A stretch of DNA of 64,000 nt from contig JASPKZ010000423.1 in NCBI GenBank assembly GCA_030220185.1, forward strand, positions 868,001 through 932,000, written 5' to 3'. This document shows, in pieces, positions 44,556 to 56,085 of the stretch (the first letter of the stretch is position 1; every line of letters begins with the position of its first letter). The DNA is from Diploptera punctata (Eukaryota > Arthropoda > Insecta > Blattodea > Blaberidae). The notes beneath the pieces are model-generated. The model searched no databases. It had not been told where the DNA came from and was given only the letters and a program-made list of their open reading frames with translations. The position numbers and the translations under genes were made by a program.

Positions 44556-44934
44556 AAAGTGATGGAGGACCGTACCCGGCCCGCGGGTCGTAGTTTGGGC
44601 ATCCCTAAGACATAAGATACCGCTAAACTCTTAAAGAGCTCCTGTCTTGAAACTACATTTATCAAACCTATCAACTTGAAATAGTTTAAATATTACTTTT
44701 TTAATTCCTCCATGGTAACTTAACTTGTTGTATGGAGTGGCTTGTGTACTTGAATGACCCGAGATCTATGCTCGCGGTATTATTCCTGTCGAAAGGATTA
44801 GTTATGCCGGTAATATCTAAGGCCATAAGCCAAGAGGTAAAAATAACCTTGGTCGAAAAAGTGACGACTTTTCATCGTAAAAATATAGCCGTCAAGAGAT
44901 TCAGTCACGGGTTCCACTGGGGTACAATTTTCCG

Positions 44935-45277
44935 ATTGAGGGTCTTTCCACTTTTCAGCGGTTGCCCTTTTACCAGCCGGCTGCTGGCCCTTCACATCCA
45001 CATGTGTCAATCACAGAGGTAGATGATCAACAGCCAGTGTAGGGGTGACATGTGGTTAGCATGTCGAGTCCCCCAGCCGTTATAGCTGGTTCCTCAACCT
45101 GGAGCCGCTACTTATTGTAGCTACGCAATTGCCTCACGATGCTGGGTGGGCACCGGTCCCATACTGGCCGAAATACCATGAGAAAATTTCTTCCCCCATG
45201 GAGACTCGAACCAGCGCAAGTCCCGTAGCTCTGCGCCAAGGCTTCCTACCTTAACCGCTCGGCTACGGCGCGGGACG
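44935..45277 (-). mobile_element. tRNA-derived SINE, type B
   Basis: A 14-bp duplication GGTACAATTTTCCG flanks it (44921-44934 and 45278-45291). The head on the minus strand, GCCGTAGCCGAGCGGTTAAG and CTGGTTCGAGTCTCC, has a long variable arm like class II tRNAs (Leu/Ser). The body includes GTAGCTACAATAAGTAGCGG and AACCAGCTATAACGGCTGGG. The flanking 44610-44920 and 45292-45430 are unassigned. Confidence 0.9.
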
Positions 45278-45429
45278 GGTACAATTTTCCGGAGGTAAAA
45301 TAGCTCCACATTCGGGTCTCTGGGCGGGGACTACTTCACGGAATCCATGGCAAAGACACAAAGGTAGGGATATTTTCCGATGAACATGAAATGTTAGGAC
45401 ATTATATACTAGTGGGATAGAAGACTATA

Positions 45430-45728
45430 TAACAGTGAGTAACATGTTCTTTAAACTAAATCGGATCTAATAAAAATAGTTAGGTCAAGTGAGCTGCCAC
45501 AGGCAGGACAAATGGGAAATGCAAGAGGTACATGGAAAATACTTGTAACAAACCCAGAGGGAAAGCGCCTAGTAGGGAGGCAATAATGAGGTAATAGAAT
45601 AACATTAACCATGATTTGAGGAATATAAATTATACAGGGGATGGTTGGAAACTTTTGGCTTAGAATAGGGATGTTTGGAGAGCTTATGTCCGAGCAGCCA
45701 TGAACCTATGGGTTCGGTAGTGCCAATG
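45430..45728 (+). pseudogene. Family 1 non-LTR retrotransposon 3' end, old copy
   Basis: Recognised by GTTAGGTCAAGTGAGCTGCC-type divergence of the KSRRLRWAGH codons, CCAGAGGGAAAGCGCCTAGT, ATTATACAGGGGATGGTTGG and GAGCTTATGTCCGAGCAGCC. Ends at GTTCGGTAGTGCCAATG. Frames broken by many indels. Confidence 0.8.
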
Positions 45729-45989
45729 TTGAGTTAGTTATTTAGAACTTTAAGAATGCTACTTTTAGCTAATTCCTAATATATCTTGAGGTTGTTGACA
45801 TGAAATAATTTTGAAAAATTTTTGCAAACATTTTTCCAGATGTTCATCGATCCTTTATCTTAGTATACCCGGACAATTTATTTATTTATTTATTGAATAT
45901 CCAAGATTTGGAGCCCAATTTACAAATATATGTTAGGGATGTAGTTACATATGAAAGAAAACTGATGATACACATAATTATTACAAAAT

Positions 45990-47046
45990 CCATCCATAGT
46001 AATTCACAAAGGTCTGTATGAACTTAACAAAATTACAGAAGAATATGGATTGAAGATATCTACAGAAAAAAAACAAAAATGATGGCATTTCAAGGTGTAG
46101 ATCCTGTCAGAACTAAAATTGTAATGGACAATACAATTTTGGAGCAGATGAATAATTTTACATATCTAGGATGCAATATCTCATCCATCCATAGTAATTC
46201 TGCCCGAAGGCAGGACTTTCACTGCAATCGTAGCATTTTCATGCTATGCTTTGCAGCTTTACTAGGGACTTATAGGTGTGCTAGTTTCCCGTTGCTTTCC
46301 ACACCGGTGAAGAATGATGATGATGAGATAATAATTATAAGGATGATGATGATGTTGATGATGGCCATATGATTTCGGGGACCGTTTGGGCCTTAAAGGT
46401 TTCCTGACATTTGTCTTACAGGCGAGGAAAAACCCCGAGAAAAACCTCACCCATAAAAACTGCCCCGACCGGGGATCGAACCCGGGCCCGCTGCGTGACA
46501 AGGCAACACGCTACCTCGAGACCACAGCGGTGGACAATATCTCATATGAAGAAGAAAAATGATGTAAATGCAAAAATATCTAAATTTTTAAGAATTTTAG
46601 GGTTAATAAATTCTATCTTCAAGCCCCAGTTAGTCCAAAAGCATTCAAGACTAAAAGTGTATAAAACACAGGCTCTTCCAACTCTTTTGTATGGTAGCGA
46701 AGTGTGGATGTTGACACAGAAGGATATACAGAGACTTAGATCTGCTGAAATGAGATACCTTCGGAGGACTGCAGGACACACACTACTAGATCACAAAAAA
46801 ATGAAGACATCTTAGAAGAATTGCACATGGAACCTTTAGAAAACAAAATTTCTGATTCTAAGTCAAGATGGATGCAACATGTTCATCGAATGGAAGATCA
46901 CAGAATACCCAAACAAATGTTAAGATATCAACCTGCAGGAAGAAGACCAGGACGTCCACTCAAAAGACTTTTGGATGGTGTTTCTCTTGAGGCCGAAACA
47001 GGTCAACAAATGGCCTACATTCGTGAATGTACTATGATGATGATGA
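45990..47046 (+). pseudogene. Non-LTR retrotransposon 3' end, family 2, with nested SINE
   Basis: Without the SINE, the frame reads ISTEKTKMMAFQGVDPVRTK and NNFTYLGCNIS just after the RT, then RLKVYKTQALPTLLYGSEVW, LRSAEMRYLRRTAGHTLLDH, WMQHVHRMEDHRIPKQ, GRRPGRPLKRLLDGVSLEAE, ending IRECT and an ATGATGATGATGATG tail (47035-47048). It carries a frameshift near 46814 and is 5'-truncated before the RT catalytic blocks. The ATG tail is the one seen on the 94-bp insertion in the satellite. Confidence 0.85.
46185..46535 (-). mobile_element. tRNA-derived SINE, type A, nested in family 2 LINE
   Basis: 351 bp bounded by a 10-bp duplication AATATCTCAT (46175-46184 and 46536-46545). The minus-strand head is CCGCTGTGGTCTCGAGGTAG, with box B GGGTTCGATCCCCGG; the body has CCTGTAAGACAAATGTCAGG, a (CAT)n-rich middle, AAGCAACGGGAAACTAGCAC and the 3' end GGGCAGAATTACTATGGATG. 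Confidence 0.92.
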
Positions 47047-47049
47047 TGA

Positions 47050-47370
47050 GTAATTCTGCCCGAGGGCAGGTCTTTCACTGCAATCATATCACTTCCATGC
47101 TATGCTTTGCAGCTTTACTAGGAAATTATAGGTGTGGTAGCTTCCTGTTGCTTTCCACATCATTGTAGGATCATGATGATAATGATAAGGATGATGGTGA
47201 TGACCCGATGATTTTCGGGGACCGTTGGGCCCTAAGCTTTCTGACAATTATCTTACAGGTGAGGAAAAACCCCGAAAAAACCTCACCCTGGGGCCTGTCC
47301 CGACTGGGAATCTAATACGGTCCCGCTGCGTGACAAGGCAGCACGCTACCTCGAGACCACAACGGTGGAC
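47050..47370 (-). mobile_element. SINE type A
   Basis: Starts directly at the ATG tail of the LINE (3' end of SINE against 3' end of LINE) and ends ACCACAACGGTGGAC at 47370. The head box B reads TTAGATTCCC (decayed). Region 47371-47710 to its right holds no recognised element. Confidence 0.85.
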
Positions 47371-47710
47371 TATTACAAAATATAAATGAAATAAATACAA
47401 CAAATAAACAAATAAAGAAGAAACAAAAGTAAAACTTGTAAAATAAGTAGTAATAGATTAATTACAATGTGGTGAAAATAGCATTTACAAATGTTTTAAA
47501 TTCTGTGTAACAACATTCCGTTTTAAAAGACCAATTATTGGTTTACGTAATACTTTATTATATTCAGTTAAATGAATACCGGTATCTATAATGTATCGCT
47601 TATATCCAGTGTATGGACAGTCTAAAATAAGGTGTTCTACAGTTTGTCACCGTTATCTCAGGGGCAGATACATATTCCCGAAAATTACCATGACGAAAAA
47701 AAGTTGAACT

Positions 47711-48130
47711 GATTATATATATATATAAACGGACACAATTTTTGTATTTTTTCGGAACTAAACTTGGCATACAACAATCGATTTAAAAAGAGAATATAAG
47801 ATAGAATTGATTAAATAGTAACATCTATCCATTAGAAGAGGAGGTTAACCGGAAGTGAAAATGTTAAAATCGCCATAATTTTCGATTTTCCCAAAGAAAC
47901 TCGGTATGTACCATTAAAATAGAACGAGAAAAATAATTTTTTCAAGTATCAGTGAAATCGGAGCATTATGAATGAGTTTATGTGAAAGCCATAATTTAAA
48001 AATCACTCTAGTGGCCGCCACATTTTTTGTCGCGCAACGTAACCGGATACATACAATTTAATAATTGATTAAGACAAAACGCTATAATCCAGAAGGTCGC
48101 GGGTTCGCGTTTAGACGGGGCCTCAGAAAT
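47711..48130 (+). mobile_element. Helitron-related fragment
   Basis: Shares order and wording with the internal unit of Helitron 1: a TATATATATATAAACGGACA start, GAGGAGGTTAACCGGAAGTG, AAAATCGCCATAATTTTCGA and AACTCGGTATGTACCATTAA. The 3' hairpin and CTAG end are not evident. Confidence 0.5.
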
Positions 48131-48940
48131 GTTGTAATTCCATTTAATGATAAATTATAAATAATTTTTGAAGGATCAAAAACTTAGAAAAGATTAGTTA
48201 TCGATTTCAGTTTATCACTTTCCAGAATTTTTTAAACTGACCTGGCGGAAATATAGGTCTTGGATCGACTCAACCTCTAATGGAAACGAGTAACAGACAT
48301 ACATTCTGGTAGCAATGACGGCCGACACGAATGGCGAACAACCTGGCCCACATCTTGTACTGATTGATTATAAGGTAGGAGCCTAAACTCCTACTACCTC
48401 AAGGGCCTTCTGAGGCATGTAGTGGCGTAATTTTTTCTCTTTTAAAAAAATTATGGTTAATCTTTATTATTTGATAGATGTATAATTTGGGGTATATTTA
48501 CGATCTTTTATAATCCGGTACCTGACGTTGCAATATTGCCCTGGCAATAAATTAACTATGAGCTATATTTTTTTTATTATAGAGTGCATATAATATGGAG
48601 TCAAAATGTATTCCATTACAGGCCTTAAAAAGCCCTGGGAGAGTAGGAGGTTGAGGATCCTACATTGCTTGCTCCTGCATCCCTAAGTATCATATAAATG
48701 TTACCTTTGCGTTTAATTTTCTTATCGCTTCGGTGGTATTATATCCGATACCTTCAGAGCTTTAAGCTCATATATATATTTTTTTATTTATAAATCGGTT
48801 TACAATATAATAAAATGTCTTCCTGTGCCCAAAGCGTTTTTAATTCTTGTCTTCTTTCTCCGTTCAAATTCTTCCAGATCTATCTCCCTCATACCTCTTC
48901 TTATATCATCCATCATTTAAATCTAAGTCGATTATATATA
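48131..48940. other. Unassigned DNA
   Basis: Contains a small inverted motif GTAGGAG..CTCCTAC near 48375-48400. No coding frame, no known ends. Confidence 0.4.
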
Positions 48941-48944
48941 TATA

Positions 48945-48946
48945 GG

Positions 48947-48990
<44 letters not shown>
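48945..48990. repeat. (TA)n microsatellite split by a SINE
   Basis: TA run that resumes after the SINE at 49321, so the SINE inserted into a TA tract. Confidence 0.85.
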
Positions 48991-48995
<5 letters not shown>

Positions 48996-49320
48996 ACTCA
49001 TAGTAATTATGCCCGAGGGCAGGTCTTTGACTGCAATCATAGCATTTTCATGTAATGCTTTGCAGCTTTACTAGAGAATTATAGGTGTCGTAGTTTCCTA
49101 TTGCTTTCCATACCGGTGAAGGATGATGAAGATAATGGTAAGGATGATGATGATGGCCAGATGATTTTCGGGGACCGGGGCCGTAAGTTCCCTAACATTT
49201 GTCTTACAGGTGAGAAAAAATCCCGAAAAAAAACTCATTCAGGAGCCTGTCCCGACCAGGAATTGAACCCGCGCCAGCTGCGTGACAAGGCAGCATGCTA
49301 CCTCGAGAACATACGGGTGG
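48991..49320 (-). mobile_element. SINE type A, inserted in a (TA)n tract
   Basis: The 3' end GGGCATAATTACTATGAGTG and head CGAGGTAGCATGCTGCCTTG read on the minus strand. Box B is TTCAATTCC. The (TA)n flanks prevent exact duplication limits. The following 49321-49510 is unassigned. Confidence 0.85.
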
Positions 49321-49510
49321 ATATATATATATGTATATATATATCGTTTCCTTTCATATAGATTTTCTCACTGCAGTCTTTAAATAGAATTGACCATTAA
49401 GGGACAAAAAATGGTTGAGATCAAAGGTATCATATATTATACCTTGCAAAAAAACCCTTAATTTCCTCCTAAACTATTTTTTATTTGTTTTTTATTTTGA
49501 CCCTTATGAA

Positions 49511-49840
49511 CCCACCGCTGTGGTCTCGACGTAGCGTGCTGCCTTGTCACGCAGTGGGCCCGGGTTCGATCCCCGGTCGGGACAGTTTTTCTGGGTGAGG
49601 TTTTTATCGGGGTTTTTCCTCACCTGTAAGACAAATGTCAGAAAAGCTTTAAGGCCCAAACGATCCCGGAAATCATATGGCCGTCATCATCATCATTATC
49701 ATTTTCATCATCCTTCACCGGTGTGGAAAGCAACGGGAAGCTACCACACCTACAATTCCCTAGTAAAGCTTCAAAGCATAGCATGAAAATGCTATGATTG
49801 CAGTGAAAGACCTTCCCTCGGGCAGAATTACTATGGGTGG
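49511..49840 (+). mobile_element. SINE type A (well preserved)
   Basis: Head CCGCTGTGGTCTCGACGTAG, box B GGGTTCGATCCCCGG, body GGTTTTTCCTCACCTGTAAG, (CAT)n, AAGCAACGGGAAGCTACCAC and 3' end GGGCAGAATTACTATGGGTG. Possible 7-bp flank repeat GAACCCA on both sides. Confidence 0.9.
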
Positions 49841-50555
49841 AACCCATTAAACGTTAAAATACAAATATAGTTGACAAAATCTCAATTCAGGATCCCCATA
49901 ACAGTCCCTTACAATTTTAAACCCCCACAAAAATGTTATTTGGTTCCCTAGAAACCCATTAAACACATAGATGAGTAGCATGTATCTTGTTTAATTTTCC
50001 CTCGGGACTCAGGAGGCTAGGCAGTCAGCAATTTATGCCAGCCGAGTTGTCAGCCCCTCGTTAACTGCCTTCTTTATCCCCCCAACATACTACTACTGCT
50101 CTTGCATACTTGACACTGTTAAGTCACGCTTATTCAATTAAGCCTACTTGTTGTTAAATCATTAATTTTTCTCCAGAACTAATTTATTCTATATCTGTAA
50201 TAATACATTTTTTCCAGTTTGTCTGTCTTGTACTTTTACATTCATTCGTTCAATCTAGAGTAAATCAAAATATATTGTAAATAATAAATGCATTGTAGAT
50301 ATTTTATGTAATTTTGTTTATTGTAATTAAGATGTAAGAGTATTTTTTTAATTTTTTGTAACCAGGTTGAGTAGTAGATAAGCCGTTATGGCCTTAATCC
50401 TGCCAGGTAAAATAAAGCTATTATTATTATTATTATTATTATTGTTATTATTATTATTATACATGGAGTGGGTGGATAGGACGAGTGGAAAAAGAAAATA
50501 AAACTTTAGGCACAGAAATACGAATAAACTTTACAAATCTGTATATAAATAAAAC

Positions 50556-50599
<44 letters not shown>

Positions 50600-51120
50600 C
50601 AACGAACTTAACTATGATAATCATTACGTTAAAGGAAAATGTAGCATAACTAATAAGTGCAGGATACTCGTAATCTACGTGGCTACTTCTGTAGTATTAA
50701 TCAGTAAATGGATTATATTATTTTTCTGTCGAAACAAGCTCCCGGTATGGACATAGTAGTGCACATACACATTCCATAATAACGTTTTCACGCTTTCTTT
50801 CCGGTAAGGCCACTCGACACAGCTGCTGTGTGTGCCAATAAACAGTTAACAATCGGCGGAATTACGTTCAATTCTGTGTGACTGAAATGATACTCAAGCA
50901 TGATTCAGCACTTGCTGTTGCAATATGCTCTCAGACAGGTTAATGAGCTTTGGTTTCGCTTGGTATTGTCCTCCAGTTTGAAGGGTAACGACCAGTGGGA
51001 GGGGTATAAACATTAACACATTCAATGCTGGCGTAATACTGTAACATAATGTAATAAGGTTAGAATTCAGTCAAGCGTTACATTTCGTTCATACACACTT
51101 GTTTTAATTTAGGGTATGGG
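49841..51120. other. Upstream region of the secreted-protein gene, with two (TTA)n tails
   Basis: At 50370-50460 TTATGGCCTTAATCCTGCCA plus AAATAAA and (TTA)n looks like the 3' end of a retroelement, which recurs reversed at 59450-59560. A second (TTA)n is at 50557-50598. From about 50640 to 51120 the sequence is unique and may hold the gene's control region; no specific binding site was identified. Confidence 0.5.
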
Positions 51121-51124
51121 TTCA

Positions 51125-51162
51125 TATAAATGGAAGGTATTGAACTATCTCAGCATTCAGTC
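51125..51162 (+). promoter_or_regulatory. Core promoter: TATA box and initiator
   Basis: TATAAA at 51125-51130, with arthropod initiator matches TCAGCA (51150-51155) and TCAGTC (51157-51162). With A at 51152 or 51159 as +1, the TATA spacing is 27 or 34 bp. The resulting leader is about 110 nt with no ATG before the start codon at 51270. Typical of strongly, tissue-specifically expressed insect genes. Confidence 0.65.
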
Positions 51163-51269
51163 ATCAACTGTTTACCTCCTGCGCTACTAAACCTGTGACT
51201 AGTGTTTTACTTAAAGTGTTTATTCGGTTTTAGTGAATAAGTTTACACTTTTCGTGCAAGTGCCATATA

Positions 51270-52808
51270 ATGGCAGCCTTTTTCGCTTTTTCTGGATTGT
51301 TCTGTTTGTTTCTGCATATAGTAATATGCAGCACATCGGAGGTACTAGTGGAAACTGCAGAAGATATCGTGAATTTAGCCGCTCCGGGCAGTGATGCTCA
51401 ACAGAAACTTCATGGGAAAATGTTTATGGCTAGATCTGCTTCTTCAGACTTGGAAAGCTCTGCATCCGGATATATTTATAAAAGTGATGGAAGCGGACCC
51501 GCTAGCTATGTTCAACTAGAGGAACAGGACGATGATGATAGTGATGACGACAGCGATAGTTCTTCTAGTACACATTATTTGACCGGTATCGGTGCGACAG
51601 GTTTAGGCGGAGCTGGTTATCATAGCATTCCAGTCGGACTTAGAGGAGGTGCAGGGCTTGGATACGGTGCCGGGCTTGGTCACATAGGTTCATCGTACAT
51701 CGGTGGATTGGGAGGAGGAGCCGCAGGTCTAGGAGCGGGTGCTGGAGGACAGGGACTTGGACATTACGGTGCTTCTTACAGTGCCATCGGAGGAGGTGCT
51801 GGAGGCGCTGCTGGAGCTGGATATAAACATGGAGGAATCGGATATGGTGGAGCTGGACTTGGAGGTGCTGGTCTCATAGGTGCCACCGGATTGGGCGGTG
51901 CTGGTCTGATAGGCGGCGCTGGATTAGGTGGCACTGGTCTCGGAGGATACGGGGGTGGCCTTCACTACGGAGGTGGTTATGGTGGAAAGTATCTAGGAGG
52001 TGGATATGGAGGTAAGTATCTAGGAAGCGGTTATGGAGGAAACTATATCGGAGGAGGCGCTGGACAAGGATATGGCTATGCTGAAGGTGCCAAGGGAGAT
52101 TCTGCAGGTGGAAGTTACAAGGAAGAAGATTTCAAGAAGGGAGGTGGTGACCAATACAATGCAGGACATCACTCTGCAGCAGGAGAGAAGGGAGATAAGG
52201 GTTACAAGGTATACGAAGCTTATGACAAGGGAGATGCTGGAAAGAAGGGCAGCGAAGTTCAGAAAGGTCACTACAGCGACGAAGCAGGTCAAAAGAAGGG
52301 TCATGTAGATGAAGCTCAACAGTACGGCGCACATGAGCAAGGTGCTAAAGGTGCGAAAGGAGCCAGCTTTGCAGAGAAAGCAAGTCATAAAAAGGGCCAC
52401 AAAACATCTGGTTTCCACAATGTATACCACAAAGACGAATTCAAGAAAGAACATACATTCTACGATGATGCCAACAAAAGCGGGCATGAAAGCAAGTATG
52501 GAGAATTTGAGCAACATGAAGCTGCCAAGAAGGGAGGTCATCACAAGGGAGGACATATTGACGCCGCGTACAATCAAGACGAACAAGGCAAGAAGGGTCA
52601 ATATGAGAAAGGTAATCACTTTGACGAAGCAAAAGGACATAAGGGAGAGGAAGGATACAATGGTTATCAAGGGAGCCAAGAAGAATTTGCTAAAAAGGGA
52701 GGCCAAAGCGAAGGATCATCGTATGGACATAGCAGTGGACATGGGGATTCTGGTAGCTATGGTGGGAAACATGGTTCAGGATATGGTTCAGGGTATGGTT
52801 ATCATTAA
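51270..52808 (+). CDS. Secreted Gly-rich, Lys/His-rich protein (DUF4779-like), cuticle/extracellular matrix candidate
   Basis: Encodes 512 residues in one exon. Residues 1-20 form a signal peptide (FFAFSGLFCLFLHIVIC), so the product is secreted. Then come a short leader with ETAEDIVNLA, an acidic Asp/Ser patch (about 85-100), and a Gly/Ala/Leu/Tyr-rich region (about 100-270) with GGAGLGG and GGYGGKYLG repeats. The C-terminal half is hydrophilic (Lys, His, Glu, Gly), with GFHNVYHKDEFKKEHTFYDD at about 381-400, the hallmark I associate with insect DUF4779 proteins, and a GSGYGSGYGYH end. The ATG is the first after the predicted cap site. Codon use and GC differ sharply from the AT-rich surroundings. 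The biochemical role is unknown; composition suggests a structural matrix or cuticle protein. Opposite-strand frames inside are shadows. Reading frame sure; family name moderately sure. Confidence 0.9.
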   Translation: MAAFFAFSGLFCLFLHIVICSTSEVLVETAEDIVNLAAPGSDAQQKLHGKMFMARSASSDLESSASGYIYKSDGSGPASYVQLEEQDDDDSDDDSDSSSSTHYLTGIGATGLGGAGYHSIPVGLRGGAGLGYGAGLGHIGSSYIGGLGGGAAGLGAGAGGQGLGHYGASYSAIGGGAGGAAGAGYKHGGIGYGGAGLGGAGLIGATGLGGAGLIGGAGLGGTGLGGYGGGLHYGGGYGGKYLGGGYGGKYLGSGYGGNYIGGGAGQGYGYAEGAKGDSAGGSYKEEDFKKGGGDQYNAGHHSAAGEKGDKGYKVYEAYDKGDAGKKGSEVQKGHYSDEAGQKKGHVDEAQQYGAHEQGAKGAKGASFAEKASHKKGHKTSGFHNVYHKDEFKKEHTFYDDANKSGHESKYGEFEQHEAAKKGGHHKGGHIDAAYNQDEQGKKGQYEKGNHFDEAKGHKGEEGYNGYQGSQEEFAKKGGQSEGSSYGHSSGHGDSGSYGGKHGSGYGSGYGYH

Positions 52809-54945
52809 TACTGAGACTGATATAATCCAACTCATAAATAATAGAATCATGGGCATTAACATTTTATTGCTCTTGAGTCATCGATAGAAACGTAACATCT
52901 TATTATTATTTTTTTTTGTAATTATAGTTGGATTTTAGTCACTACCTACATTTGATAAATATGTAAGATACTCATTCCGTACAACATGTTATGAATATTC
53001 CATACTTAATGTGTAAAACTTAGCTTTTAACTTTACATACAGTGATACAATAGTCATTTTATTGTGCTTTCGTGGAGAGAGTGGTTATAATGGAAGAGGA
53101 TAGAATAATAACTTTTTTTGCACGACATAAACAATTTTCGGTACTTAAATTATTGTTGTCATGGCTCGTAAAAATGCATTATAGAACGTAATACTTAATA
53201 TTAATGATTCTTTGTTTACAAGAATTATTTTTGTTTGTTTAGTATCTATTTTACTGTTCCCGTTACAACAAATATACACGATTCAACTTTCAATCTCTAA
53301 CACAAAAATATAAACACGAACTTCAGTTAAAATATAAATTATCCCAATATAATGAAATTTATATCAATATTTATCGTGCAAAAAACAGTATATAATACTA
53401 TATTAAATGTTTTTTACAAAAACTCGGAATTTAAATGACTGGACCAGTCTCGTCTTTTCAAGCTCTTCCTAGTTTCCGTAAAACTCACTTACTGCACTAG
53501 TATCACGATATGCTATTTACTGTTTGGTTTAACACCAGCGTTTCTACGTGTGTTCTACATGTGTATATATAATTACAAGAAAGCAACAAATAAAAAAAAA
53601 CACTGGAGCTACAAATTTAAAAAAAATGAGTTTTACAAAAACGTATATAACTCAGACACACACATTTAACATAAAAAATTCCACAATTATATTGGTAAAC
53701 CGGTAGCCTAGAATTCGGCTTGTTTAGAATTTTAATAAACTCATAACAAAAGTAAAATATAACTGAAGTAATCATTGTTAAGAGGGCCTTTATCCATTTT
53801 TTTTTTTGCAAAATGAGTTAACTACAAATTCAACGTCTATAGATTATGTGCAAAAAGGACCTTCCTCCAGCCTTCATATAGAGCCACAGTTAAGCATGTA
53901 TTATTTAATTACATGCTAAAATGTTCTAGTTCCAAGATAGAGGGCCTTCTAGCAGTCACCTTATCAATTAACTCAGCTGTATTGGAGAAAGGAGCTTTCA
54001 GCAATGAAAAATTCAATTTTCAATTAGTAAACTTTTAAAATTAGTTTTGTAATAATATGTTTTTAAAATGTTTGTAAATATTTTTATAAAATAATTACAA
54101 ATTTTAATTTTGCAAAAAACAGAAAAATTTAATTGGGATATACACGAAAACATATTCAAAATTACATGCAGATATCATTATTTATATAAGAGTTATATAT
54201 ATTTTTGTGCTATCACATAGTTGAAAAATCAAACACACAGAAAATTGTAGACAAATATTAACATGCATATAGGAGGAAAATTATGAATCTTTAATGGAAT
54301 TTAAGAGCCCTATGAAGTCATGTAACATAACCTGAAATAATTTCATAAAATGCTAAGGATTCAAAAATAAAATATAAAACTTAAAAAAATCAGTTTCCTC
54401 TTCTCTTAAATTTTTTTTAGTTACGATTGAATGTTTTCTCTTTAATATGTATATACTTGTAACGAATGCAAATGTTAGCACTATGTATTTATTTTATTCA
54501 CTTTGTAAATTTCACACCAAATATTATATTCTATCAATGTAACATAAAAAAGCATTATTAGTATAAATAGCAAGGTTTTCAATATTAAAATACCGTAAAT
54601 TGTTAAAAAAATGTATTGTTATAAATATTACACTAGATTACGATTAATAAAGATTAATTTTATTTAATATAAACAAATATTTCAGTTTATTATTTCTGTA
54701 TATCAGAGGTCTGGAGTCGTAAATCACAATTTCCATAATTTACAGAAAGAAGGATTTACTAATCTATACCACTAGGCGATATACTACTAGAACCTAAATT
54801 GGCTCGTATAATGATGAGCGGTACTACTTTATACCTTCATTTAGATCACTTTCTTGTGATTATTACTATATCAGAACCTGAGAATCACTGATAATGGAGT
54901 TACAACTCTTGACATCTGAGGTACAGATTTATGAATTATTTTATA
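52809..54945. other. AT-rich downstream region, possible long 3' UTR
   Basis: No coding frame and no repeat shared elsewhere. Poly(A)-signal hexamers AATAAA occur at 53589-53594, 53734-53739 and 54646-54651. None lies close to the stop, so the 3' UTR would be at least about 780 nt unless a variant signal is used. From its uniqueness the region is probably linked to the gene. Confidence 0.5.
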
Positions 54946-54947
54946 CA

Positions 54948-55480
54948 TTCTTCTTCTTGGGTTTTCCCCCAATTATAGGTTTGCCGTCCACAGTTTCCAT
55001 TTATCTCTATCACTCCAATCTCATTCTTCCAAATTCCTATCATCCATTATAGTTCTGACGTAGGTTTTCCATTTCCATCTTGGTCTTCCACGTTTATTTC
55101 GTATAGGGGGTGACCATTGGTATATATTTTTTGGCCATCTTTCATTTTCCCTTCTTTGTATATGGCCATACCATTTAAGCGTTTGATTTTCAATCCTCTT
55201 ATCAGCAGACGTGGTGACATTCATTTCTTTCCAAAAAAAAATCATTTGTTAATTTATGCTGTTTTTTTGGAGGCTTCTTCTAAAATAATCAAATTCAACT
55301 GTTCTAATGTTATTCCTTTGTAATTACGTCAAAGACCAATATTCTGTATCATGCTCTCATAAATTATTTTCAAGTTTCCTTTGTAATATTTTTGTTCTAA
55401 ATTATTCCATGTAATGTCTTAGTTGAATTTTTTTCCATTGCAATTTTAGTTTGTACATCTCTTTCACAGGTAGCTAAACT
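54948..55480 (-). pseudogene. Non-LTR retrotransposon 3' end, family 6
   Basis: The minus strand encodes NQTLKWYGHIQRRENERWPK, NKRGRPRWKWKTYVRTIMDD and RNLEE, ending in a stop before WSDRDKWKL. The 3' end is near 54950 in a (GAA)-rich run. Upstream, broken frames give fragments such as DYFRRSLQKNSIN. Right limit uncertain. The 55481-55790 stretch is unassigned AT-rich DNA. Confidence 0.7.
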
Positions 55481-55789
55481 TGTAATTATTGACACAAGAT
55501 ATTTAAAGATTTCACTTTTTTTTTATTTTCCCTGTTTCGAGTAAGAGGTCATTCTAAGAACATTAGTTTCAGTTTTTTTAAGTGATGGGCGATGGCTAAA
55601 TAGAACAATCAGAGTCACTTTATGCCTATTTTTCAGTGTTTAAATAGTAATTGTGTAATTTACTCTTACAGGAATAGTAATATGAATTGTCAAAATATGC
55701 AGAAGCAACTCATTTTATTATACGTATATGAAATGCAGACAACTAATTTTTATACATACAGGAAAATTACATTACAATATCTTCTCTTT

Positions 55790-56085
55790 TACCAATGTCA
55801 TCAGATTGGCTTTTATGACTTTTTTTGTATTCTCTTCTGATATTGGCGGAATTATAACCCACTTCTTAAGTCGAGGAGCCTGGAAAGCGGAGTTACGTTA
55901 CTTCGATGATTTGTGATGAATGGTAAGTAAGCGCCAGAAAAGCCTTTAAACGTAAATCCAGACCATGGACGACTACAGGAGCAATTCATATTTAAGAAAA
56001 AAATATCTGTGGTCTGACCGGGAATCAAACCCTGGATCTCATAAACTGTAGTCAGAAGCTTTAACCGCTAGCACATGATCGTTAG
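55790..56085 (-). mobile_element. tRNA-derived SINE, type E
   Basis: The minus-strand head has TGCTAGCGGTTAAAGCTT (box A) and CAGGGTTTGATTCCCGGTC (box B). The body includes CTTTTCTGGCGCTTACTTAC and CCGCTTTCCAGGCTCC. It matches the split copy at 22640-23375. The 56090-56376 stretch holds no recognised element. Confidence 0.7.

Larger units (their letters stand above)
42974..44609. mobile_element. hAT-like element shell with nested LINE fragments
   Basis: The left end CAGAGCCGCTCAAACT and the right end, reversed, CTTAGGGATGCCCAAACTAC followed by GACCCGCGGGCCGGG, fit the hAT terminal pattern CAGxGxxGxxCAAACT...CCCGCGGGCC. Flanks ACATATAG and ACATAAGA are a possible decayed 8-bp duplication. No transposase. 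The interior holds (TTA)n at 43055-43108 and 43691-43739 and two LINE ends. An alternative is that the ends belong to two separate elements. Confidence 0.4.

Noticed and set aside
44732..45022. 96-codon plus-strand frame near the type B SINE
   Set aside because: Its last third is antisense SINE B; the rest has no recognisable domain.
52020..52706. 228-codon minus-strand frame and other frames inside the secreted-protein gene
   Set aside because: Opposite or shifted readings of the Gly/Lys-rich repetitive coding sequence; no independent signals.
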